Position numbers and translations under genes: made by a program. The notes beneath the pieces are model-generated. The model did no database searches. It was given only the letters and a program-made list of their open reading frames with translations, and was not told where the DNA came from. Shown here piece after piece: positions 21,760 through 33,479 of a stretch of DNA of 64,000 bases. Positions within the stretch are counted from its first letter, which is position 1. The number at the start of each line of letters is the position of its first letter. Source of the stretch: Eucalyptus grandis (Eukaryota; Streptophyta; Magnoliopsida; Myrtales; Myrtaceae); NCBI RefSeq assembly GCF_016545825.1, contig NC_052619.1, positions 26,699,803-26,763,802 on the forward strand. Direction: 5' to 3'.

Positions 21760-23440
21760 ATTCAGTTAACAATAAATCAACGTTAAACAAACATTCGTAT
21801 CGATCATACGTCCAACTAACGCAATAAATGCGATTTTCAATGAAGAAAAGTTTCATGCGCATATCATTAACTTTTTTAGGCACACACACATTATAATATT
21901 ACCGAAATACTTATAATATTCTGTGTTTTAGGGGCCGTTTTGAAATTCTTTAAAAGTTACTCAAGGAAAACAACTATAATTTTAAATTGTAAGTAGCATA
22001 TTGAGTGAGCTTTATAATTAGCAAATGTGAATTAGGGTCAACATGGACCTAGTTCTACATTTTTTTAGTATAGTTGTGAAAACTTCTTTTAGATGAATAT
22101 AGTGTGTATAGTCTTTTGAAGTCCCTTTAGTCAAAATCACGGAAAAAAGAACTAGTGACTTTTACTTCTTCGAAAAAGTGAAAATATTGATGTGAAATGA
22201 CACCACTTGAAATTATCAAGCTCATGGTTAGAATCTTCCGTACAACATCATCTATATGCGATGGACGGATATGCCGTGTGAATGCACTTGGATCCATGTA
22301 GCCAAAGTTTCTGCATAAGAGAAAATTTTTTTCCAAATCCAGCGTGTGAATGCATTGGGAATTTGGGATTATAGCAGTCAAAGTAAGATCACGCGTGAAA
22401 TAAGAGAGGGAAGAAAATTTCCAAATCTAGCATGTGAATCGCACATGGATTGATGCAGCCACAGTTGGAGCACGCGTGGAAAACATAAAATTTGACATTC
22501 CTAAAGAGGATCCACCAAATAAAGACACAGTGATTGCACTTTTAATTAGCAATTTCTGCAATTTCACATACTCCTTGTGAAGATGATCTACCAGACACAG
22601 TGATTCAATAGGTAGTAACCATTGAAGGGATCATATGAACCACATATATCACATGAGGTACGAGAAAAACAGAATACAAACCATGTACTCCATTGAATAA
22701 GTTTTGTTTCGTAAAAAAATGTCAACTTAGGACAAATAGCAAATAGAACCTCCCAATGATTTATCAGCTCATGATCTCACATTAAAGGACTGCATCACTA
22801 TTTGCTTCTCCTGGTGTGTTGTCCTTACAACCCACAATTCCATTTATGCAAAACCAAAACCGGTACACTGGTACAAAAGACCACAGCCTTCATGCTTGAT
22901 TTACCTTTACCTTTTTGGGTATCAAAGGAGGACGAATGCTTTTATCCCATCGTACTTTGGCTCAGTGCACAAACACCATATAATACACGAATTTGATCTC
23001 ATGGTGGCATGTAGCCAAGACAAAAGAATTAGCATCTAAGCATTTGTAGTCTAATTACATCCATAAGGAAAAGTATTGTATAGATTGATTCTATGAATTA
23101 GATATGGTGCCATTTGATTTTCAGATAAGCCCAAAATGAAAATGATTGATATTGTATATTTATGTTCTTTGATACACTGAAAAACCCAAGAGTATGTTAC
23201 GAGCAGATGAGTATATAAAAGGGAAAGGGCCTCTAGGTAATAGTTTTTTCTGCCAAATTACGAGCAGATGAGTATATAGAAAGGGAAAGGGCCTCTCTAG
23301 GTAATGATATTTTCCATCGGAAGCAAATCTGCAGCATCGGGTAAAGTAAGATAAGAAAGGCAATCTTTTATTTCATTATAATTATTACGAACCTCGAAGC
23401 AGAGCAAAAGTCAAAAAAGAAAAACTTAATAGTCAAAAAG
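21760..23440. repeat. Segmental repeat block C (P4-P6, then P1-P2)
   Basis: P4 (21760-22040), P5 (22150-22510) and P6 (22515-22740) are followed by P1 (22795-23180) and P2 (23200-23480), the same junction order P6-P1 as between blocks A and B. This confirms a head-to-tail array. P2 is interrupted by the insertion at 23473 and the MITE at 23837 and resumes at 24341-24490. Confidence 0.8.
23199..23321. repeat. 61-bp tandem duplication
   Basis: Two copies (23199-23259, 23260-23321), each starting ACGAGCAGATGAGTATATA, inside P2 of block C. Blocks A and B have one copy only. Confidence 0.85.
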
Positions 23441-23472
23441 AAACGTTCAATAACAATGAGGAACGATCAAAA

Positions 23473-23809
23473 CGGCACTGTTGCTAAACCAAAGGAGTAA
23501 GGACTAGCCTATTAGCTTAGTGACAGTGCCGTTAGGCATGCTGTCCTTACTGTGAGCATTTCACCCACTTTCATTCATTCCAGACGCGAGGGGTTATTAT
23601 ACCTATTTATTCAATAGTAACTGGAATCGAAATTTTTATGTTGTATCTACCTTCATTACCGTTAGGCTCTATTATTTTCTATTTATCTTTATCTTCCTAA
23701 TAAAGAGAGAATATACGGGTGACATTACGGAGTCTTCTACCTCTAAACAGATCTCTCATATATATTTTTTCTTTTGAGCCTTTTAAGGACTTGTTCAATC
23801 CTTGACGTC
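23473..23809. mobile_element. Insertion of unknown class between 21-bp direct repeats
   Basis: In block C the phrase AACAATGAGGAACGATCAAAA (21 bp; first 20 shown as AACAATGAGGAACGATCAAA) at 23452-23472 recurs with one change at 23810-23830, while blocks A and B have this place only once. The 337 bp between are absent from A and B. Near its left end ACGGCACTGT and ACAGTGCCGT (about 23471-23480 and 23524-23533) can pair as a hairpin. It has no clear B box, no poly(A) and no matching terminal inverted repeats. A SINE-like retroposon with a long target duplication fits the flanks best, but the class is open. Confidence 0.5.
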
Positions 23810-23836
23810 AACAATGAGGAATGATCAAAATGAATG

Positions 23837-24340
23837 GGGTTAATACCTTGAAAAACCTTAAGCTGGTACACTTGTGACAAATTTACCAAAAACCATTTTT
23901 TTGACCACCAAAAACCCCAAACTGGTATACCTTTGATAAATTTACCCAAAACTGGTACACTTGTGACAAATTTACCCTATGTTAGTTTTCGTTAAATTTT
24001 ATTCTCAAATTATTAAGTTAAATGACACATGACAGTTAACCGGTATACCAATTTAGGATTTTACGCTCCGTTTGTCACCGTTTACAATTTTTGTGATTTT
24101 TTTGTGGTATTAATCCAATTTAGCATAGGGTATATTTGTCACAAATTTACTATTTTAGGTTTTTTTTTTTTTTTTGCAGTCAAATAAATTAGTTTGGGGT
24201 AAATTTATCATAAATGTACCAGTTTAGGGTTTTTATAGTCAATCGGGGTAAATTTGTCACGGGTATACCGGTTTGGGGTTTTTCATGATCAAAAAAATAG
24301 TTTGGGGTAAATTTGTTTGGGGTTTTCAGGGTATTAGCCC
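23837..24340. mobile_element. MULE-type MITE, 504 bp
   Basis: Left end GGGTTAATACCTTGAAAAAC, right end GTTTTCAGGGTATTAGCCC: terminal inverted repeats of about 20 bp. Perfect 9-bp duplication AAATGAATG at 23828-23836 and 24341-24349. The inside is built of repeated phrases like GGTACACTTGTGACAAATTT in both orientations. Removing the element restores block P2 as in 8180-8210. No transposase. Confidence 0.9.
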
Positions 24341-24500
24341 AAATGAATGTCCCACTAAATAAGAAATATGCATTTCCCGGGATTATAAAAGGGAATGCGA
24401 TGATGACAAATGGGAATCACATGAAGGAGCAAATAGAAATTAGTTTTTTTTTTTTTTTTTTTTTTTTTGTGAATCTTTCTTGGTTTTCAAATTAAAAAGC

Positions 24501-24945
24501 GGGTTAATACCCTGAAAAACTCCAAACTGGTACACATATGACAAATTTATCCAAGACTATTTTGTTGACCACAAAAAACCTCAAATTGGTATACCTTTGA
24601 CAAATTTACCCCAAACTGATACACTTGTGACAAATTTACCCTCTGTTAGTTTTCGTTAAATTTTACTATCAAATTATTAAGTTAAATGACATATGACAAT
24701 TGACTGATATACCAATTTGGGATTTTACGCTCCGTTTGTCATAATTTACAATTTTTGTGATTTTTTGTGGTATTAATACAATTTTGCGAGTATATTTGTC
24801 ACAAATTTACCAGTTTTGGGTTTTTTTCGCGGTCGAATAAATTAGTCTGTGGTAAATTTGTCATAAATGTACCAATTTAAGGTTTTTTATGGTTAGTAGG
24901 AGTAAATTTGTCACATGTGTATCAGTTTCAGGTTTTTCAAGGTAT
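24501..24945. mobile_element. MULE-type MITE, truncated copy
   Basis: Same family as 23837-24340: begins GGGTTAATACCCTGAAAAAC and follows that element to the phrase TTTTTCAAGGTATT, where the last bases of the right inverted repeat are missing. It runs directly into a piece of the Q repeat (24946), so its right edge was lost in a deletion or recombination. Confidence 0.8.
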
Positions 24946-25025
24946 TCTTCTAGAAAATTTCTAATTTCTTTGAATTTATACATTAGAACCAACTGCATTA
25001 TTTTCAACTGGATAAAAAGCTCAAT
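24946..25025. repeat. Q repeat fragment, copy 4
   Basis: About 80 bp matching 21526-21600 and 3815-3890, cut off on both sides. Confidence 0.65.
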
Positions 25026-25900
25026 CTATTTCCATTACAAAAGGTCATAAAATTGTCTAACGACTATTGCTTTAAGAAATGTGGGGAAAAGGGCAAAAGT
25101 ATACATGTGCCTCTTTGCATTTGGCACGTAAAATGTATCTGGTTCCTTCTTTGACACTTTTGATCATTCTATTGTTTAAGTATGTATTTGTGATGAAAGT
25201 GTATCATCAACTCTATTAATTTATCAACATGTGATGCTGTCATATTTAGCTCTAAAAATTCATATAAACATGAGCAATATTTTTGCCCAAATGTTGAATA
25301 TGCTTCATAGTATTAAGTATTTATGCACAAATATAAGTTAAGCAATTTATTAAATACATTATATGCATATAAATAAAAAGGAGTAGTGATAGAGGAATGT
25401 GGAACCATTTTATAGTGGTGCAATCCAATTGGGTGCCCACTTAATTTTTAGAGACTGTTTAAGAGTTATGCCTAAGCAACTATACTTGAAGCCTTGAATA
25501 AAGATTGGTTTACGATGAAGCCAACATTCATTTATAAGCACGGAACTCTCTTTTACAAAGAAATGCTCTCATAAGATTGATCTCTCAAGAATTTGATTGC
25601 AAAGTTTGTACATGAGGGATATTGCAAGTACTGCTATGGTACAAAAAAAACAAAAAAACTGTTAGGCAAAAAGAGTCACCGATCATCCGATTTTCTAGTA
25701 AGGAGTCATTGGCACTTTCATGAAATATATAGTATGCTTCCATCAAATTTTGTGTGAAAAAAACAATGTGTATAATTTACTTAATTAAATAGAATGTATC
25801 ACGTACGTTTGAGTTCAGACAAATGGAGTCCCCACCCATTGAATAAAACATGTGAATGGAAGTGGTGTCCATTAATTCAAGTTTTGTCGTCACTCCGCTA
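25026..25900. other. Intergenic stretch without recognisable features
   Basis: AT-rich, stops in all frames, no element ends noticed. Confidence 0.4.
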
Positions 25901-26670
25901 CTTTTTTTTGTGCGTGAAGAGTGGAGCGTCGGTGTACTGTTAGCTTTCTCAATCGGACAGCCTTTGTCTAGTCATGAAGTGGGAGAATATAATTTGGGAC
26001 AATGGCCGACGTTACTCAATTTGTTGGAGTTATCTATAAATAAGACCAAGGACAAGAGCTAGACATAGAATGTTAATGGAGATGTCTAATAGAGAAGAAT
26101 ACAAATAAAATAAAAGAGATGTAACCCAAAAAAAGAAGAAAAATGAAACAATAAAAAAGAAGAGAGAGGAGACTTATAATTCTTGAGGATGGTTGTGAAT
26201 GTTTGGTTCAGGTGAATATGACGTGTAGGAGACTTTTACTGCAAATACTTGCATGGTTTGATTTACATTAATCCATTATTGGAGCCTCAAGGAGATACGA
26301 AATGGCGAATGGTGATGATGAATGCTTTGAAGTGCAAGGACCGTCACTATCCAAGTGGCTTGGTTTCGCACTCGGGTGCAAGTTTTGCTTGATTTTCATG
26401 AAGAATATTTCTTTAATGAAATGCTAAAATTGACCGTGTCGATTATTTTGCAGCAAAAGAAGTGACACCTGCACTGGGTCTCGTTTTCGGGAAGCTCGCC
26501 CAAAAATATTGGGTCGAAATCACAGCTTGTTGGCTTTCAAAGTTTTCTTTGGTCGAAATGGCGGGTAAAAGGGGTCATGCGACTGTTACTTCCCCGGAAA
26601 AATTTTAGTGTGATTGTTGGACAACACTACTTACATTTACCAAGCTCATTGGACCGAATCTTCCGGATAT

Positions 26671-26673
<3 letters not shown>
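25901..26673. repeat. Segmental repeat block D (diverged P3 and P5)
   Basis: 25905-26035 matches P3 (shared GGAGCGTCGG-like and GGGAGAATATAAT phrases). 26565-26672 matches the start of P5 (GACTGTTACTTC, then CTACTTACATTTACCAAGCTCAT and ATCTTCCG). The piece at 26455-26512 matches 3520-3570. Another short P3-like piece lies at 28335-28395, and a P6-like phrase at 27165-27205. These copies are older than A-C. Confidence 0.5.

Positions 26674-26710
<37 letters not shown>
26674..26710. repeat. (AC)n(AT)n microsatellite
   Basis: About 14 AC dinucleotides followed by four AT. Confidence 0.95.
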
Positions 26711-26711
<1 letters not shown>

Positions 26712-27740
26712 TATCATGGGTATTACAAGGCAAAGTATAGACCGTTAACCTCTCTACATATTTTTTTCAGAATTTTTTTTTTTAAATCTAACGAGTAAAA
26801 TGCATTCGAATAAATGCAGCTTACGTAAGAGCAGGCAAGGAAAACATAAGTAGACAAATTAAAGTGAAAATGCAAAGGACTCCCCCATACCATTCTTAAA
26901 CAAAAGATGGTTCCTTAAATATATCAAAACCAGTTAATGGGAAAAAAAGCTAGCATGTGGTACGCATTTTGAAGATCTATTTTATAACTCATCTTTTGAA
27001 GACACAATGAGTCTTTTTTGAATAAGTACAAAATTTGAAAAATTTCTTAGCCATTATACAAATTCCTGAGAAGCTAAGATCAACGATGTACAAGATATGT
27101 TGCCATCCATAGAAGATGAAATATTGGAATGAAATATATCGGAATTAGATTGAGAATGAGACGGATATATTTAATTAGCAATTTTCAAAATTTCCCATGC
27201 TCTCTGGCAAATTATCTTAGAGTGCAAGAACTTGTCTTTATGTGTGAGCTCTCCAGCAAATTATCTTCCTTTGCTTTTCACTCCTTACTTCAAAATGATG
27301 AGCACTCTAGCGATCTTTGAAGTCTTTAACAATATTTACAAATGAAGTTGCCTCTACGCTAAAGGATTGTAGCTCACTCTATAAGTACACATTACTTTAC
27401 TCTATGCTCTAAATAACTCTTTTAAAATGATTACACCAGCACTCTCTTAGAGAATACACTCGACTTTCACAGTTTTTTTTTTTTTTTTTTAATTATTAAA
27501 AGTAAGTGTACGAAGTAAGAACGAGTTTTAGTTTTAGAGCGTTTTGATCCCTCGGCCGCCTTCAAGTCTCACTTTGACACGTACATATAGCCCTTGAAGC
27601 TTCCTCCATGCGTTAGAGACTTTGAATAGGTAAATAGCTGTTGAAAAGGGTGATTTTAGATCAGCAGGATCACTATGGAAAATGGAATAACGAGTTTCAA
27701 AGCGTTATCCCATTTGCATAAATAAAAACAGTAGCCTGTC
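26711..27740. other. Intergenic stretch
   Basis: Holds only a short P6-like phrase near 27165 and a T run at 27474. No gene recognised. Confidence 0.4.
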
Positions 27741-27828
27741 TTTGCGTGCGCACCAAATTTCGGACCAAACCCGTGGCCTCCGAATCGACGACCCTAGAAT
27801 TCTTCTCTCTCTCTCTTCCAAAGCACTA

Positions 27829-28020
27829 TGTCCGGCCTCTTTGGGTCGTTATTCGACCGCCACCAGAGGCCGAGGGACTACCAGGAGCAGATGCAGCCTC
27901 TCTCTCCTCCTGTTCAGCTTGTCGAGACCTCCGAGGACGAGCTCAAGCAGTACGACGGCAGCGACCCCAAGAAGTCTCTTGATGGCCAACAGGGGGCAGA
28001 TCTACGATGTCTCTCAACGC
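27829..28020 (+). pseudogene. Membrane steroid-binding protein (MAPR/cytochrome b5-like) exon 1 fragment
   Basis: The frame from ATG at 27829 reads SGLFGSLFDRHQRPRDYQEQ and then ELKQYDGSDPKK, the linker and start of the cytochrome b5-like heme/steroid-binding domain of plant MSBP/MAPR proteins. After a frameshift near 27975 the other frame continues LLMANRGQIYDVSQ. It ends at CAG|GTATTC, where the family has its first intron. The membrane anchor that should come before SGLFGS is missing and the rest of the domain (FYGPGGPY onward) is not found downstream. It is therefore a captured or left-over piece of exon 1 and cannot function. It stands 1.4 kb upstream of the TNL, with no element ends that I could identify. 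Confidence 0.75.
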
Positions 28021-29438
28021 AGGTATTCTGCGACCTTCTTCGTAAAATCGGATAAAATTGTTATGCTCATCGCGCGATTTTGATTGTTCCCTGTGGCAGT
28101 CGTGGGTTGTGGATTGGATCGTCACTGTCTTCTTAGGCTCATCCTACATGAATTTGTTGATTGCAATATACTGTCTATTCACGTGCGAAGTTAATGCTGC
28201 GGTGAAATTGGCGTATGTGAAGCTTAAAAGAAATGGTTGAGAATTTTTCGTCCACGCATCAAATTAATGAAACAAAATACCCTTTTTTGTGGGATCTAAA
28301 AGCCTGGTTAATAAAATGGGAGTAGAGTTTGCTTCAGTGAATGTCGGTTGGCGATTGGCTCAGACGTTACTCAATTTGCTGAAATTATCTGTAAAAAAAG
28401 AGTCAGAAAAATTGCTAAACAAGAATGTTGATGAAGATATCAAATAGAGAAGAATACGTATAAAAGAAAGGGAAGAGGGCGGGGGAAAAATAGGATACTT
28501 TAAGGTACAACAATGTTGTACCATAACATATAAACGACAGTTGTTATACTGAGATGAGAAAGATTTCGGCCGAGGTTCCACCCGCCAGAAAATGGAAGTG
28601 AAATTTACAATTCTTTAAACACTAGCAAATGGACATTCGCCGTAGTAAAAGTCATATATAGTGACATATTACGATATCATGTTCTTGGTTATGACCGTGT
28701 GAAAAGTCAAGCCCCACATTCACATTGTCTCTAATTTTACTTCCCTGTCTAATGATGGAACGACTCCCATGCTTTAGGAATTGAAGTTTCTATTTGCAAC
28801 CTGAACTTTAAACTTTATGTCCTCACTAATTTTGGAGCTTGAACCCCGATATTTTTTTTTTTTTTCAAATTCATAACTTCCAACATGTATCTGAATATGC
28901 ATTTTTTGTTCAATTTTTTTATATTTGTTGAGAATAAGTAATGTATGGCTTATCTTGTAGTTAGACTTCAAGACACGGGGTATAAGGGTTTTATTATACA
29001 TAGTTGGGGTGTAAAATTCAGTTTAGATTAAAAATCCAAGTTGCCTTCCCAATCATCTCTAGAGTGTAAGTGTAACACATAGATCAATACCATTCTTGGA
29101 CCACTTTCACTTCACATTCAACAAAGATTGGTACACATGTTGCCACCACAGATCTCATAGCACCTTTTCATTTTATAATAACAAGAAATTAATTTATTAG
29201 TATCCGGTCAACTAATCTAGAAGAGCATCAATCGTCACTCACAAATTTACCATATACCACAGCGAAGTACCTTTTTAATGTGATCAACACTTCATTATGC
29301 ATATAAGAAAAAGAAAAATGAAGGGCTGAAAAGAATAGAAACCATTTCCCCAGAAACCAAATAAATCAATCAGAAATTTGGCCTTTAAATCAATCAGAAA
29401 AATGATACTATGTTAACCATTTCTGTTTCCTGATTCTA
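28021..29438. other. Region upstream of the TNL
   Basis: AT-rich. Possibly the first part (to about 28110) is intron of the captured MAPR fragment. A candidate TATA element ATATAAG lies at 29301-29307, about 130 bp before the TNL start codon. It is unproven. Confidence 0.3.
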
Positions 29439-29917
29439 ATGGTTTTTTCTCATTCTTCCAAGCTCAGAAGGAACTATGATGTCTTTCTGAGTTTTAGAGG
29501 CATGGATGTCCGCAACTATTTCCTTGGTCATCTCTACACAGCTCTTGATCAAAGTGGAATAAACACTTACATGGACAGCGAAGATCTAAAGAAGGGAGAG
29601 CAAATATCACCCGCACTTATGGAGGTAATCAAGGAATCACAAATAGCGATCGTTGTTTTCTCCAAGGACTATGCCTCATCACCATGGTGTTTGGAGGAGG
29701 TGGCGAATATCATGGAGTGCAAGGAGCAAAGAGGCCTCATGGTCTTTCCGGTGTTTTACAAAGTGGAACCTAGAGAAGTGAGAGGGCAAAAACAGGGTTA
29801 TGGAGAAGCTATGGCCAAACATGAGGTCAAGTTTGGGAAGGATTCAGAAAAAGTAAAGCGATGGAAAAAAGCTCTTCATGACGTCGGTAGCTTGTCTGGG
29901 TTGCATTTCATCGACGG
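29439..29917 (+). CDS. TNL exon 1: TIR domain
   Basis: 159 codons plus two bases, uninterrupted. Residues 13-20 DVFLSFRG open the TIR fold; VFSKDYASSPWCLEE at 73-87 includes the conserved glutamate (residue 87, W-C-L-x-E) that TIR NADases need; FPVFYKVEPREVR follows at about 104-116. The donor is GG|GTACGT at 29918, and joining to exon 2 gives the usual TNL linker GYEAGLIQQIV. If intron 1 is retained, translation ends at TAA-type stop about 11 codons on (29952-29954), giving a 171-residue TIR-only protein, a kind known in plants. The TIR part is thus the one piece of this locus with an intact frame. Confidence 0.85.
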
Positions 29918-30134
29918 GTACGTGAAAGCACTTCTACTGCTTCAATTAGTGTAATTCTTTTGATATTTGATCTTCTTTAAGGTTTGGGATCCTCTGAAGT
30001 TCGGCGTAATCTATCCCCCCTCTCTCTCTAATTTGCCTCGTCTCTCTCCCTCGCATTGGACACTCAGCACAGAAAACACTTGCACAGAACACGAAACAGA
30101 GCATCATGGGCGAGCCGTTCGTCCTCTCCGACAC

Positions 30135-30495
30135 CCTGCCGATTCTCGACACGCGGCCCTCCGATTGCTCACGTCCCAACGCCACCCCAGACGCATCACC
30201 TCAGCCCGTCTCTGTCTCTCTGTGTCTAGGGGCGTTAGGCTACGAATCTGGGCTCGCGACCCCGGATCTGGGTGGCTTCAAGCCCAGAGCAGCGGTCGCT
30301 AGCCTCGGGCAGTGGTCGCCTGAGACTCTCCTGTCTTCCGTGACAGAGGGACAAGAACACGGAAAGAGGGTGCAGCAACTGCGGCACGACAGAAGATGGT
30401 GATGGGTACATCACGGTGGCAGGGACATGGCAGCGAGGGAAACAGATTAGGGCGGCCACGGGGCAGCGGCAAATGCGGAGGGGAGTGGAGAGAGA
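30135..30495 (+). repeat. GC-rich dispersed repeat, copy 2
   Basis: Diverged copy of 345-680, with an ATG-opened frame (30106) of 98 codons that is not conserved in copy 1. A pyrimidine-rich leader-like stretch stands before it (30015-30060) and a short (GA)n run after it (30490-30508). I do not recognise a product. Confidence 0.6.
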
Positions 30496-30509
30496 GAGAG
30501 AGAGAGAGG

Positions 30510-31900
30510 GATGGGGGAAATCTGGGTTTGAGTTTTGAGCCTAGGCATTTTCTTATTTTCTAAGTAAATTTAACAAAACAAAATTCTAGAAAATGTAAAA
30601 GAAAATTCAATAAACTTGAAACTTTGAATTCACAAATTGAGATATTGGTTAGAAGAAAAGTTTCACAATATTCAAATAAAATAAGTTTCTTCAATATCAA
30701 AAATTGTCATAATACATCAAAACCACGTATACTAATCTATATCATATGTCTACCATATATAGTTTAAGTGGGATTTAAGAGGAAGTTTCCCTCTTTGCTT
30801 GCTAACGTGGGGAGGTAATATTGCTTTGGCATTGCCACATGGCATAGTTGTGTCATACGACCCGTATTTGGTCAATTTTCATTTTAGTGATTTGTACTTT
30901 ATCTTGAAATACATTTTTAACAAATATATTTTTGGTTTGAAAAAATCATGATAGTAAAGTTATAGACTTAATTTGAAAGTTTAAGTTCTAATAATTTGAA
31001 TTTGAAAAAATAACACAAATATAAAAAATCTTGAAATAAACTTTTTACTAGCATATATTATTAAATGTAATTTATGACCAAACAAATATCCATTTGGTTT
31101 AAAGTTAAATTATGAGAAATATAAGTCATTAAATCAATGACACAGATAATGCAAGTTATTGTCATTATAAACCATGATATCAGTCTGTATATAATTACAT
31201 AAATAATACAAATAAACCATAGATAAGCCACTCCTAATTGGAAATATAGATTATTTCACAATGTGATCTAACTTCATTTGGTATTAGCTTAAATTTGGCA
31301 ATCTAGATTAGGCTATCTTCCATGAAAGACTCATGCGATTAGGACCCTCATTCTTCGACCAATTATAAGGATTTGTGGACTTCGGACTTCCAATTCGGAC
31401 AAGAAGTTAGTAGACGGAGCTTGCGCTCCCATGTCCCACCCCCGTTACTTTTAGTTGGAGGGTCTTTAGTACCGCTGGCATGCCTCTGCTTCTTGTTGAA
31501 GTTTTGAGCTAGCACTCTCTCATTCACAGATCCAGACTAAAATCACTTAGAGAGTAAGAATTGCAAAGAAAGCTTTCTCTTCTGATTTCCCATCTCCTTT
31601 CAACTGAAGAGGTATCAGCTAATATACACACAAAAGTTAATGCCTGTAGGATGTTGCCAGCTTACTTCAACATCTACAAGCGGACAAAAAAAAAAAAAAG
31701 TAAGCTGCCTACGCCTATACAAGACATTAGACGCTGTCTAACCAATGGAGATTATCTTTTCTGCCTTTGCTTAACAGGTTTCACTGATGCAAGATTTTTT
31801 TTTTTTTTTTAAATTCTTGATCGTGCAAATTCCTTTCTATTGGTTTTGTAACCGCCTTTTTTCCATTTGAATCTTTTTAATCTCATCTGTACACTTCCAA
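30510..31900. other. AT-rich intron sequence
   Basis: No gene or element end recognised within intron 1 here. Confidence 0.4.
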
Positions 31901-33479
31901 ATCCATGCATTTTCTCTTCTTCTGAGAAAATTAGTTTTTCGTGCCTTGTACTACTGACCTACTAGTAACCACTCCATCTGAAGGCTGGCCTTGGGCCTTT
32001 TCTTCTAAATTGGGCGTGATTATCTCGTTATGTTTTCTCTTCCGGTGGCTGATCTTGGGTTTGGGAGATCTTCCAGACTTCAAAAACATCAGCCCTGATA
32101 CATAAGCTCTGTTAACTAAGCCACAAACTTCGTAGGCAGATCGATTACTCTCCCTCAAGTTTCTCTCTTGGACTTCTTTTTATTTAAAGCTCATATAACC
32201 CTTGAGAATGATGATGAAAATTCTTCCATCACCACTCAGATAATACTTTGTTTGTTACCTATTACATGCTCTAGGACAGCTTTAAAAATTCAATTTAAGT
32301 GGCTTTAATAATAAAAATAATACGTGCCCCTACTTTTCTATGTTTCTCTGGGTTTTGTTTGGTTCTACAAGTTGTTGAATTTTCCAGATATGTCAGGAAT
32401 ACTCTCTCCTTTCATCCAGTTCCATTCATGGTAACAATCACTGCAGCATATCTAGGACCGTCTAAGCAGCTTAAAGCATATTTTACCAACGGATGGAGTT
32501 TACTAACAAGGTGTAGATACCCTCTGTCAATGTTGATCGAGTCTGCAAACCCTGCGTCTACAAGCGGGAGTCCAGTTTCCGCTATGCTTATGTGAAGTTT
32601 CTAGCTTAGTCATCCTTGTCCTTCTGAATGGAGATAAGGATTTAGAACACAGTTCCTGAAAAGAAAAGTGTTTCTCGAGTCTCTTATATTTCTTTATTAG
32701 CGTCATATCTCCAGGTAGTAGAGCTTTAGAGAATACGTATCTTTACTTTCCATTAATCAAGGAACTCTTCTCCAATTGTTTCGTAAAATTTCAACTCAAC
32801 TTCTAGAATCTTTTATCTGTGAAGCAGGATCTTTTATGAATCATTGAAGTTGCTGGAAATCTTTTTCTCAAGTCTACCCAGCAACTCCGCATAGATTTTA
32901 GTACCCTTCCCTCGAGGGCTGTGATCGTTGGAATCAATCTGTAGATATCAAAGCTTAACATTCAAATTTTATATTTTCGAGGTTTTTATCACCAGATTCA
33001 ATGTCAAAATCTTCTGGAATAGGATTATGATTCTCAGGAATATTTTGCTTGTGATTTCTCTATGGCCATTTGGTACAAACTTTCCAAGATCTTCCTTGGA
33101 TGCCCCTCTTGCTTGCATAGCCAAAAAAATTTTCTTTCTGCTGTAGGATTTATCTGCACAACAAGACAATTTACGAGAGAGAGGGAGAGAGAGAGAGAGA
33201 GAGAGAGAAGCAGCTAAGACAATTTTTATCTGGAGGAATATATTCTACATCAAAGTTGTGATAACTATACTATTCTTGTATAATTAGAAGCCTAGTTTGC
33301 TGAGTTTCTTTCAGATTCAGATTCAAGAATCTTTCGACATATTCAGAGTTGGTTCTCACTACAAACCTTGTTGGGGCTAGGAATATGTAAAAAGTTTTTT
33401 GTACAAATTTTCATGGCAAGTACATCCTTTTTCATGTATCAAATATGAGTTCAGATCATTTAAATGTGGCAGACCAATA

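Noticed and set aside
29946..30402. Two overlapping frames of about 100 codons in TNL intron 1
   Set aside because: The frame is not conserved in the second copy of the repeat at 345-680, so no protein is called.
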